DNA from: Syntrophaceae bacterium UBA5744
GTDB lineage: Bacteria > Desulfobacterota > Syntrophia > Syntrophales > UBA2192
NCBI GenBank assembly: GCA_002419215.1
Contig: DIFQ01000038.1
Span: 1 to 54,660 of the forward strand
Length of the DNA stretch: 54,660 nucleotides
Direction: 5' to 3'
Position 1 is the stretch's first letter. Every line of letters starts with the position of its first letter. A model generated the notes under the pieces. The model did not search any database and was not told the DNA's origin. It saw nothing but the letters and a program-made list of their open reading frames with translations. Of the stretch, positions 19,937 to 27,190 are shown piece by piece. A program made the position numbers and the translations under genes.

Positions 19937-20821
19937 TCAGCAAGGTGTTGAGTTGTGATTGCCCGTTGCATAGTCGGATCGCAGGGATTTCCGGACGACG
20001 CGGTCCGAAATTTCGCCGGGAAGCTTGAAATCGAAGACGATCTCCAGGAAATTCATGATGATGGACATGGTGGCGCCCCAGAGAATCTCTTCCTTGCCGC
20101 CCGGGGGCGTGAACAGGAAGCACGGGAAGTCACGCACCGGCTCCACCTGCTGCCTGAAATGCACGGGGGTCTCGATTTCCACGGTCAGCGTCCCGTAATG
20201 ATTCTTGTCAAAAAGGGCTTTCAGGGGGATCTCGACGATCCGCTCCACCTCCCGGTTGGGCTGAAATCGCCAGTCCCTCTTCACGAGCCCCACGACGGGG
20301 AAGATGATCCGGGAAAACACGTAAAGTTCACGAGAGGGCAGGGGCCCCAGGAAGCGGACGTTGAACGGATTGACCCGGACTTCTTCCCATGCTTCCCTCA
20401 GGGCATTTGCAAGAAAGAGAGAGACATGGTCAAATGTGTTCGCGCCCCGGGACCTGGCCAGTGAGAGGGCTTTGCCGCGCAGGGTTGGCAGGAAACCCGT
20501 CGCGATCAGGTGTTTCAGGAGTACATCCATCGAAGGGTGGAGCATGCCGCCCGGGCAACTGAGGTCTCCGGGCTGCGGGACGATGGAAGAGCGCTTGATG
20601 AGCTGCAGAAGAAATTGCCCCTCCCGCCCCGCCTCCTCGTGGTAATGAATCAGAAGGATTACCCCGGCGGCAAGCCAGCGCTCGGCAGTTCCATTGCGGC
20701 TGCGGATGAAGTCGACCCGCTCCTCGTAGTCGATGGGGACGAGGCCAAGCCGCTCGACGATCAGATCGATGATTCCTTCTTTGTCCGAGAAATCGGGTAA
20801 CGGCATCCTGTGCTCCGGCAT
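19937..20821 (-). CDS. NUDIX hydrolase (CoA pyrophosphatase-like) with split Nudix box
   Basis: A 294-aa NUDIX-fold protein. The Nudix helix ALREAWEEVRVN carries the REUXEE metal-binding signature. The glycines that normally sit directly before it (CPGGML) are separated from it by about 45 residues, so the box is interrupted by an insertion containing LARSRGANTFDHV. The general layout (QPGDLSCPGGM, then PLPSRELYVF) is that of coenzyme A pyrophosphatases. Located upstream of the HAD gene in a two-gene unit. Activity is likely but the insertion makes specificity uncertain. Confidence 0.72.
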   Translation of the reverse strand: MPEHRMPLPDFSDKEGIIDLIVERLGLVPIDYEERVDFIRSRNGTAERWLAAGVILLIHYHEEAGREGQFLLQLIKRSSIVPQPGDLSCPGGMLHPSMDVLLKHLIATGFLPTLRGKALSLARSRGANTFDHVSLFLANALREAWEEVRVNPFNVRFLGPLPSRELYVFSRIIFPVVGLVKRDWRFQPNREVERIVEIPLKALFDKNHYGTLTVEIETPVHFRQQVEPVRDFPCFLFTPPGGKEEILWGATMSIIMNFLEIVFDFKLPGEISDRVVRKSLRSDYATGNHNSTPC

Positions 20822-20898
20822 TTTTTTATTATACAGATTTCGAAGAGGGCATCAAGGCAGACCTGAGAAATGCAGGATGCCTGAAAGCGTGACGAGCC

Positions 20899-21909
20899 TC
20901 AGCCGCAGATTGCGCGATTCCGGACCACCTCTTCGATGAGGCCTTCGAACCAGACATGGAAGCGGAGATTTTGCAGAAAGCCGCAGTGGCCCCCGTGGCG
21001 CTCAATGACCACTCGAAGACGGTCGTTACCCCGGAGGGCACGGAAATCGTCGACGGGGATGACGGGGTCGTCCTCGGAGGCCAGGATCGCGGCGGGAACG
21101 GCGAGGCGAGAGAAGTCGGCTTCGACCAGCCTGTAAGTCTGGAAATACTCGAGGACATTCCGGAAGGGCGTGTAGCGCGGGATGACGCGCTCCGTGATCG
21201 ACATGCAGCTCTTCAGCCCCATCACGTCGGTAAAATCATATCTTGCGGGGAAAAGCCGCTGTTTGATGCCGAGCGACCGCTTCCACTTCTTCACGAAGTA
21301 GTCGCGGTAGACGAATAAGCCGCCGTCGATGGCATGGGTGGCTTTCAACGGGTCCAGGACGGGGCTGATGGCAATGATATTCCGGAGGCTTCCTGCCTGG
21401 CCGGGGCTCAGCCTCAGGGCGATCCGGAGACCGAAATTGCCGCCCAGCGAGAACCCGACCAGGTGACAGGGCCTGCCGGCGGCCGCTGCGACGATGTTCA
21501 GAACGGCCGTACAGACCTCCTCGATCCGGGCGCTGTGAAACACCCCCTCATTGAGGTGGTGGCTCTGACCGTGATCGCGCAGGTTGAGGCGAAAGACGTC
21601 ATAGCCGCTGCGGTAGAGCCGGCGCCCTGTCGTCAGCATATACGTGGACTCGGAACTCCCCTCCCAGCCGTGGAGCAGAATGACAAGGCCCAGGCTCCGG
21701 CCGCCGGGCTGCAAGGTCCTGTGACCCAGGAGCCGGACCCCGGAGCCGGCGTCGACGAGAATTTCTTCGGACCGCTGCCGGAAGGGATTGGCCCCCAGGG
21801 CGCGGATCTTCAGGCTGGCAAGGATCGTCTGCAGATGAGGGTTTCTGAGCGGGAATGCAGGCATGAAGGGCGTCTGCGGGCTGCAGCCCGTCGGGATCGG
21901 CTGGATCAT
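20899..21909 (-). CDS. YheT-type alpha/beta hydrolase
   Basis: A 336-aa hydrolase of the YheT family (putative esterase or monoacylglycerol lipase-like). It starts with the family pattern FPLRNPHLQTILAS and has VILLHGWEGS, the nucleophile Ser in GFSLGGNFG, Asp in ILASEDDPVIP and His in ERHGGHCGF. Its start overlaps the stop of the SagB-like gene (ATGA), so they are translationally coupled. Substrate unknown; the coupling suggests a shared pathway with the exported oxidoreductase. Confidence 0.85.
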   Translation of the reverse strand: MIQPIPTGCSPQTPFMPAFPLRNPHLQTILASLKIRALGANPFRQRSEEILVDAGSGVRLLGHRTLQPGGRSLGLVILLHGWEGSSESTYMLTTGRRLYRSGYDVFRLNLRDHGQSHHLNEGVFHSARIEEVCTAVLNIVAAAAGRPCHLVGFSLGGNFGLRIALRLSPGQAGSLRNIIAISPVLDPLKATHAIDGGLFVYRDYFVKKWKRSLGIKQRLFPARYDFTDVMGLKSCMSITERVIPRYTPFRNVLEYFQTYRLVEADFSRLAVPAAILASEDDPVIPVDDFRALRGNDRLRVVIERHGGHCGFLQNLRFHVWFEGLIEEVVRNRAICG

Positions 21910-22631
21910 GGGCGCCGTTCCGGTTCGCCGACGGGAATCAGGTACAGGGGCTTTTCATCGGCCCCGAGACCGAGGATTCGATGCACTTCGCCGTCGTCGA
22001 AAGCGCCCACGGCGACGGATCCCAGGCCCAGCGCAACGGCCTCCAGATGAATGTTCTGCGCTGCGTGGCCCGCTTCCATGTGCACGTATCGGTCGGCCCG
22101 GCTGCCGTAGCGGCGTTTCGTGCGCTCGTAGACGGCCGAGATCACCACAACGGCCGGCGCCCGGGCGACGAAATTCTGGTGAAGGGCCGCGGCGGCCAGC
22201 TTCGGGAGAAGGTTACCCGTGGCGCGGGGCTGAAGCCGGTGTCTCTCGGGAAGGTAGCGGAACAAGCCCTCCGGCGTTGCAAGATCGATCTCCAGCGGGT
22301 AGAGGGCGCCTGCAGAGGGCACCGTTCGGCCTCCCCATGGCCTTGTCTGTCCGCCTGCGGACCAGAGAATCTGGCCGATTTCTTCCTGCGTCAGCTCCCT
22401 TTGCCGGTACTCGCGGACGGACGCCCGTTTTGACATCGCCTCTTCGAGGCTCATTTTGCCCTTCATCTCCGGTTTCGGCAGTTGGATCACTCGGCGGTCT
22501 CCTTTTCCCGGCCCTTCTGCGGCTGCCACCCGGGGGCTCGACGCAGGGAGCGACACAAGCACGAACGCGGCAAGGGCGGCCGTCAGGAAGGACGACCGGA
22601 GTGGCAGGCGGGAAAGAGTCCTGTTGCTCAT
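21906..22631 (-). CDS. Exported SagB/ThcOx-type nitroreductase-fold oxidoreductase
   Basis: A 241-aa protein with a signal peptide (about 1-38, LTAALAAFVLVSLPAS). The nitroreductase fold follows: SKRASVREYRQREL, then LWSAGGQTRPWGGRTVPSAGA, AARAPAVVVISAVYER-like core, and GHAAQNIHLEAVALGLGSV (FMN-site helix). This is the SagB/ThcOx family, whose members oxidise thiazolines and oxazolines in peptides. No YcaO or peptide precursor is adjacent, so its role here is probably different. Start at 22631. Confidence 0.78.
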   Translation of the reverse strand: MSNRTLSRLPLRSSFLTAALAAFVLVSLPASSPRVAAAEGPGKGDRRVIQLPKPEMKGKMSLEEAMSKRASVREYRQRELTQEEIGQILWSAGGQTRPWGGRTVPSAGALYPLEIDLATPEGLFRYLPERHRLQPRATGNLLPKLAAAALHQNFVARAPAVVVISAVYERTKRRYGSRADRYVHMEAGHAAQNIHLEAVALGLGSVAVGAFDDGEVHRILGLGADEKPLYLIPVGEPERRP

Positions 22632-22681
22632 AAGAAATGGATAGCAAAAAAGGCGGCTCTTTAAAATATCTTTTTCATCTG

Positions 22682-22690
22682 TGGTATAAT
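22682..22690 (+). promoter_or_regulatory. Extended -10 promoter element
   Basis: TGGTATAAT, i.e. a TGn extension plus a perfect TATAAT (22685-22690), 38 bp before the PGPGW-like start codon. No good -35 box is present, as expected for an extended -10 promoter. The divergent SagB gene starts 51 bp to the left. Confidence 0.55.
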
Positions 22691-22727
22691 CCGCGCCGGA
22701 CATGGAATGGAAAGGAAAAGGTGGGCA

Positions 22728-22985
22728 ATGAGCGGGGAGGGAAAACCGGGAAGAAAATACTGGAGGCACTTTGTGGGCTGGCCCCTGCTGCTTCTCGGCG
22801 TCGTCGGCCTGGCGCTTCCCTTCCTCCAGGGGATCCTGTTCATCGTGGCAGCCCTGACCATCCTCGCTCCGGAGGTCCCGGCGCTGAGGCGTCTCGTCAG
22901 GGCGCTCCGGAGACGCTACCCGGCCGTGTTCGAGAAGGCCGCCGAAATCAAGTGCGCCCTGAAACGAAGGTTCGGTCAACCGTGA
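22728..22985 (+). CDS. Small membrane protein (PGPGW-like)
   Basis: An 85-aa protein with one helical hairpin (about 15-50: VGWPLLLLGVVGLALPFLQG, then ILFIVAALTILAP) and a basic C-terminal tail (RRLVRALRRRYPAVFEKAAE). The layout resembles the PGPGW putative transmembrane family. ATG 22728, with AAGGAAAAGGTGG before it, is preferred to 22707. Function unknown. It may be co-transcribed with the FG-GAP protein gene 95 bp downstream. Confidence 0.65.
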   Translation: MSGEGKPGRKYWRHFVGWPLLLLGVVGLALPFLQGILFIVAALTILAPEVPALRRLVRALRRRYPAVFEKAAEIKCALKRRFGQP

Positions 22986-23049
22986 CCGCCATCGTTTGTT
23001 CATACAAAAGAGCCTTGAATCATTCGGAATTCGATGCTAAAGAATCTGG

Positions 23050-23067
23050 GCCGGTGAACAAACCGGC
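23050..23067 (+). promoter_or_regulatory. Hairpin adjoining the ribosome binding site
   Basis: GCCGGT-GAACAA-ACCGGC, a perfect 6-bp hairpin that ends immediately before AAGGAG (23068-23073) of the FG-GAP protein gene. It could affect translation initiation or mRNA stability. Confidence 0.4.
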
Positions 23068-23080
23068 AAGGAGAAAAAGG

Positions 23081-24805
23081 ATGAAGAAAACGATTCTGAT
23101 TGCCCTGGGGATGGTCTTGCTGATGGCGACGTTTTCCGCCCCGGAGGCGCAGCAGACGAAAAAGATCGCTATTCTGCCCTTCACGGTGAACAGCAGCGAA
23201 AACATCAATTACATCCGCGAAGGAATCTGGGACATGCTCATCTCCCGTGTGACGGTCGGCGGGAAGACGGAAGTCCTGAGCAAATCGAGCGTCCTCGAGT
23301 CCATGGACAAGGGGAAGAAGGACATCACGCAGGCCGACGTCCTGGCGATCGGCAAGCGGCTGAAAGCGGATTTTGTCGTCTGGGGGAGCATCACCAAGAT
23401 CGGCGAGAGCCTGAGCCTGGACGGGAAGCTGCTGGATGTGGCCTCGAGCCAGTCGCCGGTGACACTTTACGAACAGACCCGCGGGATGAACGAGGTGATC
23501 CCGAAGATCGGCGACTTTTCGCAGAGAATCCGGTCCCACGTCACCGGCGAAGCCCTGGCGGCGCCGGCGCCCGTTGCTCCGGCTGCGGCAGCGCCAACGG
23601 CTGCTGCCGCCGCTGCGACCGGGTCAGCCGCGGCGGCAGGCAAGTCCCAGGAAACGGACATCGTAGCGGGCATGAGAAGAGGGAAGACGACCTATACGGG
23701 GATCATCAACCCGGATTACATTACGGCCCCTGAGCCGCTCAGCAAGAAGGGGTTCTGGATGAGCCCGAAATCCGGGACCGAGTTCAAGGGCGTCGATATC
23801 GGCGACGTCAACGGCGACAACCTCAATGAAACGGTGATCATCGACAACACCACGGTTTACATTTATCAGAGAGACGCAAGCGGATTCAAGCTGTTGAAGA
23901 AGATCTCGGGGGGAACCTACGAGCAATACCTGGGAGTGGACATTGCCGATGTCAACGGCAATGGGATCCCCGAGATCTTTGTGACGAGCATCAACCGTCA
24001 GACGATCGATTCGTTTGTCCTCGAATACCGCAACGGAAATTACGAGGTGATCGCGAAGGGCCTTAACTTCATGATGCGGGCGATCAACACGACGGGAACC
24101 ACGAGGCTGCTCGGGCAGATCCTTTCCACGAGCCCGCAAAACCCCTTCATCAACCCCATCCATCTCGTCACCTGGGATGACGGGAAGTACAGGCTGGGTG
24201 AGAAACTGCCGATTCCCCAGGGCCTGCCGCTCTACGGGTTGACCCTGGATGCCGTGGACGGACTGGGTGTCGAGCGGGTTCTCACCTTCGACGAGAACGA
24301 CTACCTGCGTATCTACGAAAAGACGTCCAAGCTGCTGATCCATCTCCAGAAGGTCACGGGAGCCCCTGAATTGATCTGGAGAAGCGACGAGGTATACGGG
24401 GGCAGCAACAGTACCTTCAAGCCGGTCTATGCCGCAGGCACGCGGAGCATGGTTGATGAATCGGACTCGATCTACATGAGGCCCCGGATCCTGACCTATG
24501 ATCTCAACAAGGACGGCAAGAAAGAAGTCATCGTGGTCAAGAACCTCTCTGCATCGGGGAGGGTGCTGAAGAACATGCCGCTCTTCACCTCGGCGGAGGT
24601 CTACAACCTCGAATGGGACGGTTTGGGCCTTGCCGAGGTGTGGAGAACGAAAAAGATCAGCGGTTATGTGGCCGACTACCAGATCAAGGACATCGACAAC
24701 GACGGGCAGGATGAAATCGTGCTGGCGCTGGTTTTGTCCGTCGGCCCGACGATCAAGTCGAACAGCTGCCTGGTGGCCTACAAACTCGCGCCGCAGGCAC
24801 CGTAG
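23081..24805 (+). CDS. Exported TolB-like N-domain / FG-GAP (VCBS) repeat protein
   Basis: A 574-aa periplasmic or surface protein. Signal peptide about 1-24. Residues about 27-155 resemble the TolB N-terminal/CsgG-like fold (KIAILPFTVNSSENINYIRE, VLAIGKRLKADFVVWGSI). An Ala/Pro-rich linker spans about 158-187. The rest is a beta-propeller-like set of FG-GAP/VCBS repeats with Asp-rich calcium loops (GDVNGDNLNE, ADVNGNGIPE, DLNKDGKKE, DIDNDGQDE). AAGGAG precedes the start. Homologues in deltaproteobacteria have no defined role. The N domain could bind a partner at the envelope. Confidence 0.75.
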   Translation: MKKTILIALGMVLLMATFSAPEAQQTKKIAILPFTVNSSENINYIREGIWDMLISRVTVGGKTEVLSKSSVLESMDKGKKDITQADVLAIGKRLKADFVVWGSITKIGESLSLDGKLLDVASSQSPVTLYEQTRGMNEVIPKIGDFSQRIRSHVTGEALAAPAPVAPAAAAPTAAAAAATGSAAAAGKSQETDIVAGMRRGKTTYTGIINPDYITAPEPLSKKGFWMSPKSGTEFKGVDIGDVNGDNLNETVIIDNTTVYIYQRDASGFKLLKKISGGTYEQYLGVDIADVNGNGIPEIFVTSINRQTIDSFVLEYRNGNYEVIAKGLNFMMRAINTTGTTRLLGQILSTSPQNPFINPIHLVTWDDGKYRLGEKLPIPQGLPLYGLTLDAVDGLGVERVLTFDENDYLRIYEKTSKLLIHLQKVTGAPELIWRSDEVYGGSNSTFKPVYAAGTRSMVDESDSIYMRPRILTYDLNKDGKKEVIVVKNLSASGRVLKNMPLFTSAEVYNLEWDGLGLAEVWRTKKISGYVADYQIKDIDNDGQDEIVLALVLSVGPTIKSNSCLVAYKLAPQAP

Positions 24806-24834
24806 CTACGGCCCGGTTGGTCGAGGCGGGATGC

Positions 24835-24863
24835 TTGACAATTCGGAAAAAGTAGGGTAATTA
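24835..24863 (+). promoter_or_regulatory. Candidate tRNA-Met promoter
   Basis: Consensus TTGACA (24835-24840) with a 17-bp spacer to TAATTA (24858-24863), 17 bp before the tRNA. The -35 is perfect and the -10 is weak. Confidence 0.45.
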
Positions 24864-24880
24864 CGACATTCCTTTTTTGA

Positions 24881-24957
24881 GGCGGCGTAGCTCAGTCGGT
24901 TAGAGCATGCGGCTCATATCCGCAGTGTCCGGGGTTCAAGTCCCTGCGCCGCCACCA
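24881..24957 (+). tRNA. tRNA-Met (CAT), elongator type
   Basis: A 77-nt cloverleaf: acceptor GGCGGCG/CGCCGCC, D arm GCTC/GAGC, anticodon stem TGCGG/CCGCA around loop CTCATAT (anticodon CAT), T arm CGGGG-TTCAAGT-CCCTG, and encoded CCA. The paired position 1-72 excludes an initiator. A lysidine-modified tRNA-Ile2 also reads CAT and cannot be fully excluded, but the body matches elongator Met. Confidence 0.93.
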
Positions 24958-24968
24958 GAAATCAAGAA

Positions 24969-24996
24969 AGCCCGGCTCCTCGCCGGGCTTTTTTTG
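24969..24996 (+). terminator. Rho-independent terminator after tRNA-Met
   Basis: Perfect 8-bp stem AGCCCGGC/GCCGGGCT with a TCCTC loop and a run of T (24989-24995), starting 12 nt past the tRNA. Confidence 0.9.
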
Positions 24997-25050
24997 CAGG
25001 CCGCCGTGCGCCCCTGCACTTGGATCGGGGTGAACCCGCAGAGGGAATAC

Positions 25051-25701
25051 ATGCCTTCAGACCCGGAGTTCAAGACTGTCAATACGGTTCTCTTTGATTT
25101 CGGGGGAGTCCTTGCCGACGAGGGCTTTCGAGACGGGCTGGCCGCCATCGGGAAGCTGAGCGGGTTGGCCGAGCAGGACGTCGTCGTGAAGGGGCACGAG
25201 CTGGTCGTCAAGACAGGCTATGTCACGGGGAGGGCAAGGGAGGGTCGCTGGTGGGACGCCCTGCGCAGCGAGACAGGCGTGCGCGGAACGGATGAGGCCT
25301 TGCGGCTCGAGATCATCGGGCATTTCACCCTTCGCGCGCCGATGCTTGATTTGGCGGATGAACTCCGGAGCCGGGGGCTCACCGTGGGCATCCTGAGCGA
25401 CCAGACGAACTGGCTGGACGAAATCGACGCTCGATTTGACCTGTATGGACGTTTTGACTATGTCTTCAACAGTTACCACATGGGAAAGAGCAAGAACGAC
25501 CCCACTCATTTCGACGATGTTCTGAAACTGTTGAACCGGCAGGGACAGGAAGTGCTCTTCGTCGATGACAACGCCGGCCACGTCAGTCGGGCTGTAGACA
25601 GGGGATGGAAGGCCATCCTGTACCGGAATCAGGAAGGCTTCCTGCGGGAGTTATCCGGGCAGCTGACCCGGAAGTACCCGGAGTCGTCGGGGAAGCGGTG
25701 A
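25051..25701 (+). CDS. HAD-superfamily hydrolase, HAD-IA type
   Basis: A 216-aa HAD phosphatase-like protein: motif I VLFDFGGVLADEG, motif II ILSDQTNW, motif III Lys in HMGKSKNDP, motif IV LFVDDNAGHVSRA. In motif I the usual DxD second Asp is Gly (DFGGV), as in many epoxide-hydrolase-N/haloacid subfamily members. Start 25051 is preferred: the longer frame would run through the tRNA and its terminator, and AGAGGGAA precedes this ATG. Substrate unknown. Confidence 0.82.
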   Translation: MPSDPEFKTVNTVLFDFGGVLADEGFRDGLAAIGKLSGLAEQDVVVKGHELVVKTGYVTGRAREGRWWDALRSETGVRGTDEALRLEIIGHFTLRAPMLDLADELRSRGLTVGILSDQTNWLDEIDARFDLYGRFDYVFNSYHMGKSKNDPTHFDDVLKLLNRQGQEVLFVDDNAGHVSRAVDRGWKAILYRNQEGFLRELSGQLTRKYPESSGKR

Positions 25702-25791
25702 GCCGGCAGAAAAATATGGATTCCTTTTGTCCGGACATGATAGTATCCCCCCACGATTTCAATACCCACCCCCCCCCGTCGAAGAGGCGCC

Positions 25792-27102
25792 ATGATCCCG
25801 AGATATTCGCGCAAGGAAATGGAATCCATCTGGAGCGCGCAGAACCGCTTCCAGAAGTGGCTCGACATCGAAATTCTCGTCTGTGAGGCCCTGGCCCGGA
25901 AGGGAAAGATCCCCCGTAAAGCGCTCCGGACGATCCAGTCGAAGGCGCGCTTCGACGTCGAGCGAATCGACGAGATCGAGCGGACCGTCAAGCACGACGT
26001 GATCGCCTTTTTGACGAGTGTCGCGGAATTCGTCGGGCCCGATTCGCGCTTCATTCACATGGGGCTTACATCCTCGGACATCCTCGACACCTCCTTCGCC
26101 GTGCTTCTGAAGGAGGCCACGGACATCCTCCTGGCCGATATCGACAAGCTGCTGGCCATCCTGAAAAAAAAGGCTTCCCGGCACAAGAAAACCCTCATGA
26201 TCGGACGGACCCACGGCATCCATGCCGAGCCGGTCACCTTCGGACTGAAGATGGCCATGTGGCATGAAGAAATGGCCCGGAATCGCGAACGGCTCATTCG
26301 GGCGCGCAGCGCCGTCGCCTGCGGCAAGATCTCGGGGGCCGTGGGGACCTTCGCCTTCATCGATCCTTCCGTGGAAGACTACGTCTGCCGCAAACTCGGG
26401 CTCAAACCCGAACCGGTGGCCACGCAGATCGTCCAGCGAGACCGCCATGCCGAGTATTTCTCGGTTCTTGCCCTCATCGCCTCGTCCCTGGAAAAATTCG
26501 CCGTCGAGATCCGCCACCTCCAGCGAACCGAAGTGCGCGAAGCCGAGGAATATTTCTCGCCGGGCCAGAAAGGCTCCTCGGCGATGCCCCACAAGCGCAA
26601 CCCCGTCCTGTCGGAAAATATCTCCGGGCTTGCGCGGCTGATGCGGGGGTATGCCCTGTCGGCCATGGAAAACGTGCCCCTCTGGCACGAGCGCGACATC
26701 AGCCACTCCTCCGTCGAGCGGGTCATCGGCCCCGACGCGACGATTCTCCTGGATTTCATGCTGAGCCGCTTCGCGAGGTTGGTCGACGAACTCGTGGTCT
26801 ACCCTGAGCGCATGCTCGAGAACCTCAACCTCACCCGGGGGGTCATTTTCTCGCAGAAGGTTCTTTTGAAGCTGGCGGAGAAGGGAATGACGAGAGAGCA
26901 GGCCTATGCCGTCGTACAGGAAAACGCCATGCGCGCCTGGGTGGAGGGAATCGAGTTCAAGGACCTGCTTCTATCCGACAAACGGGTGAAGTCGGTTCTC
27001 GGCCCCGGGGAAATCGACGAGGTCTTCCGACTGGAAAATTTCCTCGGAAACGTGGACTACATCTTCAAGCGAACCTTCGCAGGGAAGAGGGTGAGAAAGT
27101 GA
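25792..27102 (+). CDS. purB: Adenylosuccinate lyase
   Basis: A 436-aa fumarase-superfamily enzyme that cleaves adenylosuccinate and SAICAR in purine synthesis. Signature GSSAMPHKRNP is present with the flexible catalytic Ser loop, as are MGLTSSDILDT and RTHGIHAEP (catalytic His region). The length matches the bacterial short PurB. The last codons (KRVRK) lie in the left arm of the repeat at 27084-27189. Monocistronic, convergent with nadB. Confidence 0.95.
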   Translation: MIPRYSRKEMESIWSAQNRFQKWLDIEILVCEALARKGKIPRKALRTIQSKARFDVERIDEIERTVKHDVIAFLTSVAEFVGPDSRFIHMGLTSSDILDTSFAVLLKEATDILLADIDKLLAILKKKASRHKKTLMIGRTHGIHAEPVTFGLKMAMWHEEMARNRERLIRARSAVACGKISGAVGTFAFIDPSVEDYVCRKLGLKPEPVATQIVQRDRHAEYFSVLALIASSLEKFAVEIRHLQRTEVREAEEYFSPGQKGSSAMPHKRNPVLSENISGLARLMRGYALSAMENVPLWHERDISHSSVERVIGPDATILLDFMLSRFARLVDELVVYPERMLENLNLTRGVIFSQKVLLKLAEKGMTREQAYAVVQENAMRAWVEGIEFKDLLLSDKRVKSVLGPGEIDEVFRLENFLGNVDYIFKRTFAGKRVRK

Positions 27103-27189
27103 GAACGTAAAAAGGTCGGGGATGCCATGGATTTGAGTTAACCCGGCGCTTCTCCGGATTTCTTACCTTCCCAACCTCTCACCTTCTTC
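27084..27189. repeat. Long palindrome with 8-nt repeats (IR-C)
   Basis: Arms 27084-27110 and 27163-27189 match at 21 of 27 positions. The left arm shows an 8-nt step (GTGAGAAA, GTGAGAAC, GTAAAAAG). It fills the gap between the convergent purB and nadB genes and starts inside the last purB codons, ending 2 bp before the nadB stop. Probable bidirectional terminator, of the same design as the other three. Confidence 0.75.
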
Positions 27190-27190
27190 T

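Noticed and set aside
24907..25050. HAD protein N-terminal extension
   Set aside because: Runs through the tRNA-Met gene and its terminator; ATG 25051 has a site and fits the family.
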